From Dichetophora obliterata (taxonomy: Eukaryota > Arthropoda > Insecta > Diptera > Sciomyzidae): a DNA stretch of 64,000 bases. The notes beneath the pieces are model-generated. The model searched no databases. It was not told where the DNA came from and saw only the letters and a list, made by a program, of their open reading frames with translations. Location: contig OY986438.1 of assembly GCA_963920525.1 (NCBI GenBank), positions 134,912,671-134,976,670 of the forward strand. The letters are read 5' to 3'. Shown here in pieces: positions 32,383 to 45,742 of the stretch (its first letter is position 1; each line of letters starts with the position of its first letter). Position numbers and translations under genes: made by a program.

Positions 32383-33413
32383 TAAGGAAATTGATGTTTT
32401 AAAGTAATTAAACACAAGAAGAAAACAAAGGAAAATAAATTTAAAAAACTAAATGTTTTCCCAAAAGTCGGCTTTTAAAAAGAAATCGTTTTTCTGCAAT
32501 AAAGATTATCCAATTTGTATAATTTTTTAATTTTTCGTATACTTAATAAAATTACTAAAAATTTTCCAGCATTTAAATTTGAAAAATTGTAGCGATCTAG
32601 GCGAGGGCAAAGTTTCTAATTAAAAAGCGAAAAAATTAGGAAATTCTGAAAAATTAGGCTAATTTTAGATTAAGCAATAATTTGTAAAAAAAAATCTGTT
32701 GGCAAATTCTTGTTAAGAAAACGCTTTTACATTAGAATTTTAAAAATTTTATTTTATTACTAATATTTAAATAGGAAACTTGATTTAAACATTAATTTTA
32801 TACTTCTTTAAATTCACGTTTTTAACAGGCTTCCACTTATTTTGAGAATTTTATGGATTTTTTTGCAGCACATGCTTATATTACATCCAGGATTCAGAAT
32901 CAAGCCTTGCAGGGAGGTTCTGGAATATGTTTAGAAAGTGAATGGAGCTCAATACCCATCCATACATGTAGCTCTTTATATATTTATTCATACGTTTTGA
33001 ATTAAAAAAAAAATAAATAAAAAAATAAATGCATTTTTTAAATAGTTCATATAAAAGGTATGTTCTTAAACTCGATTTTAGTAACTTGCATGCTGCTGGA
33101 ACTGATGATTGTTGAAAAAAGAAATAAGTCAGTTGATGTCCATGCGGGAAACATTTCAAGAATAGCGACAACTCAAATTCTTAATTTTTGCGGATTATAT
33201 GGATTTTTACCTCCTAAATCCAAATATGATAAACTTCAGGCTACTCTTTATTGGTTTATGAAACTTAAGCCTCCAAAACTGGAAAAAATGGTATAAAAAT
33301 CTTGCTGGTTTTATTCCTTAAAAAAAAATAATATTGGGAAATTTTTGTATTCTCATTTGAAAAGAGGAAAACTTAGGGCTAAATAGTAATTAATGCGAAA
33401 ACATTTATGGATA
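32383..33413. other. Non-coding stretch with one unassigned open frame
   Basis: AT-rich. The plus-strand frame 33060-33296 (78 codons, with GLYGFLPPKSKYDKLQATLY) looks protein-like in composition and has an A/T-rich acceptor-like tract upstream near 32868. I recognise no family and cannot decide whether it is a transposon scrap or an exon. Confidence 0.25.
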
Positions 33414-33718
33414 AAGGAGACCAACGCCGTAGACAAGTGTTTCATAAGGGGGGGGGGGGAGTCTTTTCAGTGACACACTTAAGCCAATGAGGCCCATTGT
33501 GATACTATGGTGTTAATTTCTCTACTCAATTTTTATTTGAACTAATGTGAGCTGTTTACAAAGCTGTGGATTCTGATGGAAAATAGGGGACGGGAACTGG
33601 GGTTGCTGAAGTGAAAAATATAAAAAAACTATTCAATCGCTTCATTTGATGCAGGACGACAAGTATTTATTTAAGTAATATAACGAAAATAGATATTTTA
33701 AAAATAAAAACATATATA

Positions 33719-34707
33719 TTAGGGCAGGTCGATTTATTTTTCGAAAATTTCCCTATGATTTCCGAATTTTATGGGTTATTCCATGAAAATTTGCCAAAGG
33801 AACCATACCTCTATCGTTAAAATCGAGTCCCCTACTTTTTGTTGGTAGATTTTTTCCCAAATTGACGTTCGTATGAAATATTACCTACACGTTCACATCC
33901 ATAACTTAAAAACTATCGATCGGGTTTAACCGCGCGTTAGAAAGGTGAGCTCATTTTGATCAATTTACAAAAAAAATCTCCAACATTGGTCCAACGGTTC
34001 AAAAGTTACGGGCATTTTTGTCCAAATTTTGGAGCATTTTTCCATTTTTTTCATGATTTCGTCCAAGAATATTACTTTCATGGCCATTTTTTTGGCTCAA
34101 TGTTTTTGACTTACGAAGCTTACGAACCTTACGTTACGACTGGACTGATTCTTGTAGAAAAAAAAAATAAAAAGGGACAAAAAATCAAAAAGTTGGTTTT
34201 ATGTGTTATTTTGTTTTAGCAATATGGCATGAATTAATCAACCGAATTCGATAAATTTGGGTTTAAACTCTTCGTTTTGAATTGTAAATTGAATTAAATA
34301 ATGGATTGAGCCAAAAAAATGGCCATGAAAGTAATATTCTTGGACAAAATCATGAAAAAAATGGAAAAATGCTCCAAAATTTTGACAAAAATGCCCGTAA
34401 CTTTTGAACAGTTGGACCCATGTTGGAGATTCTTTTTTGTAAATTGATCAAAATGAGCTCACCTTTCCAACGCGTTTACTGGCGATTAAGCCCAATCGAT
34501 AGTTTTTGAGTTATGGATGTGAACGTGTAGGTAATATTTCATACGAACGTCAATTTGGGAAAAAATCTACCAACAAAAAGTAGGGGACTCGATTTTAACG
34601 ATAGAGGTATGGTTCCTTTGGCAAATTTTCATGGAATAACCCATAAAATACGGAATCATAGGGAAATTGGTGAATTTTTTCACTCCCTACAAATCGACCC
34701 GCCCTAA
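33719..34707. repeat. MITE, deletion derivative of the transposon at 17095-20565
   Basis: The left half matches 17095-17540 and the right half matches 20160-20565 nearly base for base. The junction is near 34150, where the gene has been removed. The ends TTAGGGC...GCCCTAA are preserved. Flanks TATATA and TATGTA fit a 6-bp duplication with one change. The product is a ~1-kb near-palindrome. Confidence 0.9.
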
Positions 34708-34717
34708 TATGTATACA

Positions 34718-35487
34718 TTAAGGCGCCTCACGAAAAAAATTTTTCAGGGCAGTTGGCCAAAATAATCCTTGGCTTATGTTATGATGATTCCTTAAATATT
34801 TTGACTCTAGCAATAGCCATCCTTGAGCTGCAATGGTTTAAAGTAACCTCTAAAAATCGAATTTTTTGTAAAAATATTGGCTGGTGTGTTAGTTAGAAAA
34901 AGTGAAATGATCTGAAATAATATTTTTGAAAAAGTTCTCCCAATCTGCATTAAAAATTTAAAAGTTTTGCATTCAAATTAATAATAATGATGTTTTTTGC
35001 GTACTTTTATGATTTTTTTCAAGTTATTTCCAAAAAACTTAATTATTTCTAATGATATCCTCACTGGTCAGAATTCCTGGCCAGAAGTACTTAAACTGAA
35101 ACAAATTAAAACTAAAATATTAATTATAAAATAAACACCAACTGAAAAGATATTGTTAGATATTAAAAAAAACTTATACACTTATATAAATTTTTAAAGG
35201 TTTTGTATGGAAATAAAATAAAAATATCAAAAATATTTTGATGCAGATTGGAAGAGATTTTTCTGGCCTATAATTTCTGATAGTTGGTTTTTGTTCTTGA
35301 ATATTACGCCAGCCAATATTTTTTCACAAAAATAGATTTTTAGAGGTAATTTCAAACCACTCCAGCTCACGGATGGCTATCTGTAGAGTCGAAATATTTG
35401 GGGAATCATTATAACATAAGCCCAGGTTTATTTTGAAGGAAAGACTGATCAACTTTTTTCTTTTCTATGGAGCATTAGGCGCCTTAA
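34718..35487. repeat. Foldback element with TTAAGGCGCCT ends
   Basis: Arms 34718-34960 and 35240-35487 are inverse complements (for example TTGGCTTATGTTATGATGAT against the right-arm complement). It starts only ten bases after the preceding MITE. Confidence 0.8.
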
Positions 35488-35590
35488 TATAACTCATAAC
35501 TGCATACATTAATTGGTGTGCTTGAGACGAAGTGTCACCGCTAGAATTTGAGAAAAACAATTCAATTAGTCACACACAGCTTAAAAAATC

Positions 35591-36314
35591 GTGAAACTGA
35601 CAAATATACAAATGAAATTCACTTTTACGTTCATTTAACAACACTGTAGGGACGTAAAAAAAACACAATGATGACGAAAACGTAAACTTATTTTTGGTCG
35701 TAGAATTTACTGGCATACTCAGTTTTTCCCAATCAGATCAATATCTTGAGATATTTCCGATTGAAATTTAGTCAATTTAGACCCATTTTTAGTTATATTT
35801 TCCCTATTTTTGGAGAACAAAAATTTTGACCACCTCCGATTTTGCTCAAAATTTTAGAATTCAGTCTACTTTTAAAATGCTAAAAATATTTTAAGATTTT
35901 TTTAAAGATTTTACGTTTAACATTCGGTCAAATGGAGAGAAATTTCACCACTGACAAATTTGGTCAAAATGGAGAGAAAGGCAAAATTGCTTAACCTTTG
36001 AAAAATCACAGATTAGACAAGGCTAACTTGATTTTCACATTGGAGGTATTTTTGAAAACACAATAAAAAGTTATTGTAAAATGCTATAAAAAATTTGTAA
36101 ATGAAGGTCAAATGATGGTCAAATAACAAAAATCTGCATATCTCGAGAATTTGATCTGATTTGGAAAAACGGAATATTCCACTAAGTTCTACGACCGAAA
36201 ATTAAGTTTACATGTCTCAACGTTTTTTTTTTTGTGTCTTTCCAAAAGTTGAAAATTTACCTACAGTGTAATTTAACGAACAATGAAGCATTGCTATCTT
36301 CATTTGAATTTCAC
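35591..36314. repeat. Foldback element, arms of about 190 bp
   Basis: CACTGTAGG and the following ~120 bp (35641-35780) match the inverse complement of 36120-36269. Weaker pairing extends outward to the GTGAAA words near 35591 and 36314. Confidence 0.7.
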
Positions 36315-36504
36315 AGATTGGCTTAGAATAATTTTGTTCAATTTATATGTATACGTTTTGCAAACAATATTCAATTTTTCTTCATGTTATGGTAATTAAA
36401 TAATTTGGAATATCTGTGCTTTTATTTATTTTATAAAAAAATGTTTAATTGCTAAGGGGGATTTGAACCCTCTAAACCCCCATATCTACGCCGTTGAAGG
36501 AGAC

Positions 36505-37361
36505 ATAACATTATTTAATTTACTAAATTACTAAGAATATTTGTTGAGAAAAATTTTTTGAAATAACATGAAAAAAAAAATTAAATTTGAAAATGTTTCG
36601 GGCTTGATACGAGAAAATTTTTACCCCATCTTTGAAATATATATCAGTTTCTTATATGTGCAAGCGTGTGTCAACCAGTGTATCATGATTATAAAATCAG
36701 TACCAAAAATCTCAAAAATACAAAAATTAACACTAAAAAATCAAAAATAGAATTATATAGGTTACATTTTCTTTACGTGCATTCCAGACTGCTTTATGCC
36801 TTTGCCCCCTAGATGAAATCCGGCGGACGCCCTTGAGTAGAATTATTAAAATCCACTTGCATTTTATATTCAAAACATTGATATGGTGTTTTTTATTCAA
36901 TTAAAAAAAGCACTGTATTCGAAAATCCCATTAAAAATTCTCTCAGGCACTCCGTGAAATAAAAATGATCTTAAGTTTTCGAATGAAAGTGTGTATATAT
37001 TTCCATGGGAAAAGTTGCACCAGTAATTCAAGAAGCACTTGAATTGAAAGTGTCAGTAGAGCACGCTATTTATACTTTAAATAGCACAAGTATAAAGTAG
37101 CCAACGGATAAAATGAGCAAAAAAGGTTTAAAAAATATAATTTTAGCAAAGCTTTTTTCCATAATTAACCTCTAAAAAACTTTAAGCAGCACTTGTATGT
37201 GATACTTTTATAAAGACTTTTTTAACTAAAAGTTCAAAAGACTCCATAATTTAACGTTTTCCAATAATAGTCTTTAAAGGGTCATAACATTGAAATTTTT
37301 TAAAAATTAATGTCTTGATACGTTTCCTTAACCCTTTAAATGGATTTGTTTAATATATTAC
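36505..37361. other. AT-rich stretch with a solitary hAT-like end
   Basis: Near 36790-36827, GCCCCCTAGATGAAATCC then GGCGGACGCCCTTG resembles the right subterminal sequence of the hAT element ending at 32374. No partner end was found. Nothing else supported. Confidence 0.3.
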
Positions 37362-37765
37362 TTGGATGTTTTTTATAGTAAAATTGATTCCATTAAGCTA
37401 CCACATGTTTTCAACAACGCAGTAAGATATGTTTATGGCCTTCGGAAGTTTGACCGCATCAGTCATGTGGGCAATCAAATACTTGGTTGCAATATTTTTA
37501 ATTACCTGGATGCTAGAAACTGCATATTCTTATCTAACTTTATACATACCAAAACACCCAACTATCTATTTGAGAAGCTTCAATTTCTCAGTAGATCTAA
37601 TAGAAATCCAAGCCTCACTATTCCTGTCTATAATTATTTGAACTCCAACAGACTATTTTTCGGTGAACGCTATCAGATTGTGAAATTCGTTGCCTGTTAG
37701 AATTAAAAGTATGCCTAATAAGCACACCTTTAAGCATGACATTTTTCTATACATTTCTTAATATT
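37362..37765 (+). pseudogene. LINE (jockey/CR1-like) RT C-terminal fragment
   Basis: The open frame 37362-37700 corresponds to the region downstream of the RT catalytic core: RYVYGLRKFDRISH, then a variable helical segment, then NRLFFGERYQ. After a shift and a TGA in place of the usual Trp codon it continues NSLPVRIKSMP, the LWNSLP-type ending of these ORF2 proteins. The RT core and endonuclease are absent, as is usual for 5'-truncated LINE copies. Confidence 0.7.
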
Positions 37766-39175
37766 GTCTCTTCGTCTTTCTATCAACATCTATATAATTA
37801 ATTTTAAGTCCAAATTTGCTTGTTACTTGTACTCTGTTGTTATAATTAAGTGCTTTTTCACCTTATTTTTAAATAACTTAATTATTAGATTTAAATATTA
37901 TTTACTTTTTCGGTTGACTATCCTTTAAAATTGTTGAAAATTTGTTAATTCGCATTGCATTTAAAAGACTATGTCTTACATAAAAAATAAAAATATTGGA
38001 TACGTAAAGTTATTTTTATATTTATTTTGCAAACTTTTTTTTTCTTCAAATCATGTGGTTCTATGAAAAAAAGATGAACAACATGACAAAAATTAATTAA
38101 GAGAGATATTTGACATAAAAATGAGTTGTATTTTCGATTTTGTGCCGAAGAAAAACAAAACATTTTTCTTGTCCTATTTTATAAGAAAAAATCAACCGGA
38201 CAAAAATTTATTTTGTTTTATCTTTTTATGGCTTTAATGATAAAAATATTAAGTGGGTTTAAAAAAAACAAAGGTCTTAAGGGTTGAGAAACCTTCTAGA
38301 GATTAAAAAAAAAGAATTTGTGCCGAACAGGAGTAAAACCATTTTCTCTTTGTGTATGCTTGCAATACGTAAGTAGCGCAGGTAAAAATCAACGGTATAT
38401 TTTCTCATATTTTTAGACCCTACTGATAGGAATATTACCTAAAAGAAATATTTTGTTCATAGTTTAGCCTAGCCATTGAAAGGGTTAAAAGCAAAATTTA
38501 AATTTTCATTTTTATTATTGAGCGTGACAGTAAACTCTCCGGTTTACATTTAATAATTAAAAATTAAAAGTAATTTTTAACTTTTATAATTAAATTTAAC
38601 AAAAGTTACATTAAAAGTATATAGCTGAACCTTACATAATATTTGTTTTTGATTGTTCAATTAAGACTCTGCTAATTTCATGCACATATTCCTTAACCTG
38701 CTTTACGAGCAATTTAATTACTATTTTTTGCTTTTCATATGCAATTATTTTTAATGACCTTTGTTGACCACTGTTACTGGCGTGTGTCAACACTGCAATT
38801 TCATGCATACCTAGCAAAATGATTTATAGTGCATCCGTATGTCGTCAATTCTCCAACAACAAACATGGACCATGCCAACCAAAACAACGACACATACATT
38901 TGACTAGCTGAGAGCGCAGAGCGGAATAGATTGATTGAAAATTTTGCTGCTGCTTCACCAGCTGCACCACTGACCTCTGAAATTGCCAATTTTCTATTCG
39001 AAGCCATCACATGGCAAAACAATAAAACAGCAGTATCAACAACAACAACAATAACAACATTAACAAAAACAATGCTGTGAGCTTTAGTTGCTTTTGTGTC
39101 TCGCAAACAATTGTTAAACATCCGCTAAATGCACATAAATGCTATCTCCTACACAAACAAAAATAGTTGTAATTA
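37766..39175. other. No confirmed gene; CAA-repeat patch
   Basis: Mostly AT-rich. A more GC-balanced patch at 38840-39120 contains an (CAA)n-like run at 39037-39075 and an open minus-strand frame (38801-39121) of unknown meaning. No family recognised. Confidence 0.3.
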
Positions 39176-39811
39176 TACCCTTTAGGAAACAAAGCGCTTC
39201 GAAACCACTTTTAAAGCACTATACAAAACCACAATAGAGCTTGTTCTCGCTTTAAATATAGCTTTATTTAACATAGGCATGCCATTGTAAAGAAGACCTT
39301 TGTTCTCGCTATGAAAAGTGATTAAAAAAGTGCTTTGCTCTCGTTTCGAAAGCGCTTTGTTCTCCCTTCGCAAAGAGTGCATTCGTCGTTCGTACCTGCA
39401 TGCGTAACTTCATTTTTGATGGCGTATATTTTTGCCCGAACTAATACTTTAATATCATCCAATATCCAAGCTACTTGCCACTCATTTTATTAACTTTTTT
39501 TATGAAAATATTACATTTTAACAGTTTATAAAGGATTACCTTATATTTTTCACTATTTTACTGCAACACTTTTTCACAAATTAAACTTTTTGCGTATACT
39601 TGTGATGAATAATGATGATAAAATTACAAGTGATGTTAGTGATACGAGTACGAGCAGTAAGCAGAGTAGATAAAGAAGAAGAAAAGCTAACAGTTTTTTA
39701 AGCTCAATTCTTAGCGAGAGCAAAGAACTTTTCAAAAGCACTATTCTTAGGCATAGTAAAGCCCTTCTTACTTGCTTTTTAATAAAGCACTTTAAAATTT
39801 CCGATAGGGTA
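39176..39811. repeat. MITE-like element with TACCCT ends
   Basis: Ends TACCCTTTAGGAAA and (inverse) TACCCTATCGGAAA, with inner inverted AAAGCACTTT-type and GAGAACAAAG/CTTTGTTCTC words on both sides. The GCTTTGTTCTCGCTT motif recurs several times in the left half. Confidence 0.5.
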
Positions 39812-40972
39812 CATAGAAAAACACATACATACACACGCATCGGCTTGCATTCGATTCGACCAGAATATAATAGAATATAATAGGGTTGCCAACGTGTGCC
39901 CATTTTGACTCGTGCATGTCTGACAATTTTATCATTGATTTAATTTAATCACCAGTTTGTCTGGCTTGCAATTTAGTCACTGTATCGTGTACAATAAAAA
40001 GCCGGTACTGTATTAACTACATTAAATAGTTGCATTAGACTAATGAATAAATAAGCTTTGCTCGAACATCATGATACTTCGCTTTGACTCTAGACCAGTA
40101 GATAATTTTTGTGTGATAACAGTTACGTGCTAAAAATGAAATTTATTGTGTAATGTATAAAAAAAGAGAATAAAATTAAATAGTAGGTTTATATTAATAA
40201 TTAAATAATTTCGGTGTCAAAATTCAACAAACTTATTTTTATATCAATATTTGTTTAATCATGTTATTTATGGGTTAAAAGCTTTGAACTGAATTTTAGC
40301 TCCAATTAGGATAGAAAAGAACAGTAACACTATGACCATAACAAGCAAATAAAATCACTTAAATGAAATTTCAACTGTAAGAAAAATCTAGACATAAAGC
40401 TAAATTCAAATTTCAGAAATTCGTGATGTATTCATAATGTAATATATTTGCTCTTTTTTTTATGTATTTGTGATACTTTCCTAGAAATATTGTTTAACCA
40501 TTAAGAAAAAATACTGAAAATAATGTCGAACTTTATTTTTTGAGAAAATTTTGATGGTTGAATAATTAAAAAAAAAATAAATAAATGAAGTCTTTGAATA
40601 AATTAAAATAAATTGCATAAATAAAATATGTTTAATTAAATAAAAAAGTTCTATATTGTATATATGATAACATTGAAAGTGCATTACTATTCAACTGACA
40701 TAAACATGGGCTTAAAGCACTTTAAAGAGCACTCTAGAGAGAGAAAAATGTGAAAAAACGCTACTAAAAATTTACATTGCCGCCAAATTTGAAATTTTTG
40801 TAATTTCAAATATTTATTAATATATTAGGCTCAAGCTCCAATAGATATAATTTATAAAATTTTTAGTTTTTTATGTCAGATAACATGGTGCTGTGCGATA
40901 GGTAACCCGTTTGGGTACCTTTTTTTCAACTTGACGTTTGACGGCGTATTGGCACTTCACATTCATTACATT
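39812..40972. other. AT-rich non-coding stretch
   Basis: No gene, RNA or clear repeat supported. Confidence 0.3.
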
Positions 40973-40974
40973 TA

Positions 40975-42628
40975 CAGTGTTGCGCAAAACAATAGCAACA
41001 AAATCAGTACGCTGCTACAAAATCGTTTATCTTTTTAAATATTACGGACACACAAAAATTATTATAGGAACCCAAGTATATATTCATATATCATACTAAA
41101 AGGAAATCCTATTCAAATTTGGTTTTGTTTTTTTTATTAAATTTAAAATTAATGTGACTGCATTCAGTTTGTCTGAGAGCAAAACAAAAGCAACATAATT
41201 AATATTTGGTGTTAGATCCATTATTCTTTATAACCGCTGCACATCTGAGTGGCATCGACTCTATTAAATTAGATATGTTGGCATTAGGTATATGTTCCCA
41301 ATTAAGTTTCAGGGCTTCATACAGTGCAGTCTTATTGGAAAACCTTTGACCAAAAACTTTTACCTTCAAAATTAAAAAAAAGATTTTCAATGGGATTCAA
41401 GTCATTGTGACTGTGCCGGCCAATCAAGGACTTGAATCCCATTGCCTCTAATGTAATCTTTGATGAGCTTTGAAGTATGCTTCAGATCATTATCAGGCTG
41501 AAACGTTCATTGAAGCGACATATTCCATTCTGAATGTGGTCGCATCTTGCTTTCTAAAATTTCATTATATACAAATGATCCATAATTCCATCGATTTTTT
41601 GAAATGGTTCAACTTCATTATAGGAAAAATAAGTCCAGACCATAATGCCATCGCATCCGTGTTCAAAATTTATTTTGCAGTTTCGGGCTTCAAGTCGTGT
41701 ACCTGGGTGGCGCCGTACCGTGCACATCCTATCTGAATTAAATAAATTGAACTTTGATTCATCGCTAAAAAACGGTTTTCGATTTTTGAACGGTCCAATT
41801 TAGGTGCTCTTTTACAAGACTAAGTCCAAAAAACAATAAATTGCAACTAGTTGTCACAATTTCAGACAGAATTGTTTAAATTATAACACCTCACCTTGTT
41901 TTTTATGCTTAGCTGTAAGCAAAGGTTTCTCTGCCGGTCTGTAACTTATTTTACAGAACTTAACGTTCTCAATGGCTCGTCTTCAAACAGTGCTGTGGTG
42001 GATATCTAAATCAAGTATCCGAACAACCTCTTTGGCTGTGGCAAATGCATTTCGTTTGAACACACCACAAATGTTCCTGTCATCACGCAGCGATGTTTTC
42101 CGCTGTCGCCCTCTTTAATGCACCGTTGTTACGTCTTTTGTGAAGGTATAATTCTTTATTAATCAGCAAACTATTGACCGATTAATATCAAACTGTTTCT
42201 CGTTAGATATTTGCGAATTTTCGTTTTTATATTCGGAAATAATTTGTTATTTAGGAGCTTCACAATATTTAAACCGTGCCATTATAAATGGAACAGTCAA
42301 TGTCACAACTAGCACAAAAAACTAAACTAAAATGTTTATGACTTACAAACAATACGTGCTTTACAATAACGGAACTTTTACCAATAATTCTTCGAACTTG
42401 TGTTCTCTTTTTACATTTTTCAAGTTTTGTTGCTATTGTTTTGCTCACAGACAAATTAAATGTAGTCACACTAATTTTAAATTTAATAAAAAAACAAAAC
42501 CAAATTTGAATTTGATTTGTTTTACATATGATATATGAGTATATGCTTCGATTCCTATAATAATTTTTTTGTGTCCCCAATATTAAAAAAGATACACGAT
42601 TTTGTTGCTATTCTTTTGCGCAACACTG
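40975..42628 (-). mobile_element. Tc1-like transposon, copy 1 (minus)
   Basis: TIRs CAGTGTTGCGCAAAACAATA and its near complement at the right, TA on both sides, 1654 bp. The inverted sister copy is at 61424-63063. Confidence 0.9.
41199..42282 (-). pseudogene. Tc1-like transposase, full length but broken
   Basis: From the ATG at 42282 to the stop at 41199 there are about 361 codon-equivalents, normal for Tc1 transposases. Reading across frame breaks gives the first catalytic Asp region FSDESKFNL-like, HPGTRLEARNC, GIMVWTYFSYNEVEPFQKID, the SHNDLNPIENLF block, and the intact C-terminal ORF (41199-41390) with NLIESMPLRCAAVIKNNGSN. Multiple stops and frameshifts inactivate it. The 3' end of the coding region is the best preserved part. 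Confidence 0.85.
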
Positions 42629-42630
42629 TA

Positions 42631-43053
42631 TATGCACCAAAAAAAAAATAAAATATTTTCCTACACTCTAAGAATCAATAAATAACTGCCAAAAAATTCA
42701 AGTGGTTCATTTACTTCCTTCAATGAAAAAAAAAGTCAAGAACATCAAAGTGTTTTGATGAGAACCTGCCCTTAACAAAATCTATCGGATTCGAGCACAT
42801 AACTTTAAGGTTATCAGTATTTTGATCTAACAACTGCTGTTTTAAGTCATATGCAAAAGAAATGATAAACATATATAAACTCTGAAACAAACCGAACGCT
42901 TTATGACTTCAATGACACTTTAAAAGTTCACTTAAAAAGGCCCCAACATATGTTGTTTTGTTGTTCGTTTCACCCAACACATGGACATTTTCGCCAAAAG
43001 GTCTCCGCGACTGAAGAATTAAATGTTACTGAAAATTTTTTAAACTTTAATAA
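42631..43053. other. No gene seen
   Basis: AT-rich; a B-box-like GTGCTCGAATCCGA on the minus strand near 42790 is too weak to call a tRNA. Confidence 0.3.
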
Positions 43054-43854
43054 TACACTGGAGGAAATATGTGTTAAAATTAAATAAAATTGTGTTTTTA
43101 TTAAAAGAATTTTTTTTTTAAAATAGAGCTTAAAACAATTTCATTTAAGTTAAACCCAAATGTTTTTAAAGTTAAATTTAAAACAAAAGTTTTTGTTTTC
43201 AAAACAATGTTTTTAAATATACTTTCATTGTTAAAATTTTAAGTTTAAACATATTTATTTAAACGAAAAATTTTATACAAAAACTTTAATATTTAAAACA
43301 AAAATTTAAAACATAATTTAAAAATATTGTTATTAAATTAAAAACAAATAAATTAAATTGCCATTTTTTCGATGCCATTTTTTTAACTTTTTCGAGTTTT
43401 TGAAGTCAGATTCGTGATCAGCGATCCCTGGGACTCCCCGAATAACAAATTTTTTGACTTCATTTGATGAAATTAACGTTTTATTGCAGCTTGAAATATT
43501 TTAAAAATTAAAATAATTAATAGGTTTTTATTTTATCTCATGTTCAATATTTGTAAGACTAAGTCAAAAATATGTTCAAACATTCAAATGTAAAATCGGG
43601 GTCTCAGTTGCATGGCAATAATTTTCAATGATTCTACTGTACATAATTTTTTAACTCAATCTCTGATAGCGACGTATTTTTTGTTACTGCAAGGAAATAA
43701 TAAGAAGAAAAATAATACAACAAACAGAAATGAGTTCACAGTTGAAAAATAAACACATTTGTTTTAAATTTTGTTTTGTAGAAACGCAAATGAGTAGAAA
43801 TTTCTCTTTTAAAATTTATTGTTTAATTGTAAAGTACGTTTTTTTTTCAGTGTA
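43054..43854. repeat. Possible MITE with TACACTG ends
   Basis: TACACTGGAGGAAA at the left and TTTTTTTTCAGTGTA at the right are short inverted repeats. The interior is rich in GTTTTAAA-type words, as in the element at 49260. Confidence 0.35.
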
Positions 43855-45742
43855 GAGAAAATATTTTGAATTTATATTGTGAGAGTACTGAGAGCTGATC
43901 TCAATTTGAATTTTTTTAAAATGGCAGCAAACATGTTAAATGGCAAAAAAAAAGTAGAAAAATGTTAAAACATTTTAAAGAAGGTGGCATTTTTAAAGAA
44001 GTATAATAAATTTTCGTATTATACAAAGTTGAATTAAATGTTTTTCAGTTTTCGATTTTTATGGTCGTCAGTAACACTTTAAATGTTTTTCTAGTTTACT
44101 TTTATAAATAAAACTATACACATTTTTAGTTCTTTAAAGGGAAAAATCTGTATCGTAACGTATGTATTGTTACGATTCATATTGCGTTTTGTATAAAAAT
44201 AATTAAAAAAGAATTTTTAACGAAACAATTAAAAATATATTGCAACTTTATTTCAGTTTATATTAAAACAATTTTTATAAAAAAAGTTGTGCACACTTCG
44301 CAAATATACTCACTTATATCGATGTAGACAAAAACCACTTTTAGTTTTTGTATCGTAATGCGAACTTTTTTGTCTGCTTAAATTTTTGGACAATACTTTC
44401 ATCGCTTCCACCTTTTGCACTAAATATAGTACTACTAGAGTACTACCCAAATATTAAAACATTTAAATATATCGTGACTGCTTTTAATTTTTCATAACAA
44501 AAAAGGCGTACGAACGTTACGTGCGTGACCATGGAAATGCCCATACGTTAAAAAATCATTTAAAAATAAAAATTAGAATAACACATAAAAACCAAATAAA
44601 GAAAGGGCACAAAAAAATAATTAAATTATTTAATTTTACTTTCATTTAAGTGAAACGTTATGAAATATTTTACTCATAATTGCAAAATTGTATTAAAAGA
44701 GATTAAGAGATTTGCAGTCTCAAATTAAATTTGTATTCATAAATAAAAATTGTATTAATTTTATCAATAAATGAATATTAAAAAAATTATTTAGATAAAG
44801 CAAAAGTTTTCTTGGTAATTGTTATATAGTTTAACAATATATTATTACCTTTCAGTGACAACGACCGCGACCAACAATATATATTAAAATATAACGATCA
44901 AATAAAAATACCAATAAAAAGGAGTTACATATAATTTACCAAGCCCACCACTTTACCAAGATGTTGATGCTGTGTAAAACAATTTTATGTGCCATTAATT
45001 AAATATTTTCTTTGACTTTGAGAAATATTCTCCTCAGTAAAACTCGCCCAAATATTGCAAGCGAAAAATCACAAAAAAAAAAAATTAAATTTCCACCAAG
45101 AACTTAGGTGATTTTTCATATGAAAAATGAAAAGTTAAACAACGTAAAAAATCTTAGTGTCTGGTGCAAGTTGGCTAACTCAAAGAAAAATAGGTCGCCA
45201 AGGTAGGTAAAACTTTGGAAGTAAGCTCTTTTTACAATCATTTTAAGCAACTGCTTACGCCAACGCAATGCTGCGGTATTTTATTTTGGGCGGTACACAA
45301 TATTACTTACCCTTTTCTCAATTCTCCTTTTGAGTTACGTGAACTTAATATTGGAAAATATTATCTTTAACAAGGCAAGACAGAGGTAGTTGTAAGTTCT
45401 ACAAGTTTTCGCCACAAAGTTTTCTTTACAAAACCATAACTAAAAAAGTATTGAAGTTTTTAATGTTTTAATATTTAGACTTCGGTCTGATGCTCTTATT
45501 ATTTAGTAAAAAAGTTATCAATTTGCTATACAGCCAAGAAAAGAAAATTGAATGGCAATAAAAGCAACATGAAAGAGGAAGATGAGTTGCTTGTAACTGT
45601 TTCCGAGCTTTTAATTGAAAAAGAATCTATCTACATCTGCTTCTGCTAGCACATGCAATAGTTAAAGTTTTTGCGAAAACGACTTGGGGTTGGCCGACGT
45701 GTCTTAGCGAGCTTATATTAGAAAGTGCTAATGACAAAATGC
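43855..45742. other. AT-rich non-coding stretch
   Basis: No gene or repeat supported. Confidence 0.3.

Larger units (their letters stand above)
33422..36496. mobile_element. Non-autonomous hAT-type element, 8-bp duplication, filled with foldbacks
   Basis: The left end CAACGCCGTAGA and inverse of the right end CAACGGCGTAGA form TIRs. AAGGAGAC is repeated exactly at 33414-33421 and 36497-36504. The interior is mostly three later insertions (33719-34707, 34718-35487 and about 35591-36314). An 11-G run lies near the left end and a C-rich run near the right one. Confidence 0.8.

Noticed and set aside
33060..33296. Plus-strand 78-codon frame with protein-like composition
   Set aside because: No family recognised, no convincing splice or promoter context; left only as a note.
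38801..39121. Minus-strand 106-codon frame over a CAA-repeat patch
   Set aside because: No recognisable domain, first half produced by the CAA repeat; a first exon of a host gene is possible but unsupported.
42770..42850. tRNA-like sequence on the minus strand
   Set aside because: B-box-like GTGCTCGAATCCGA only; stems not convincing.
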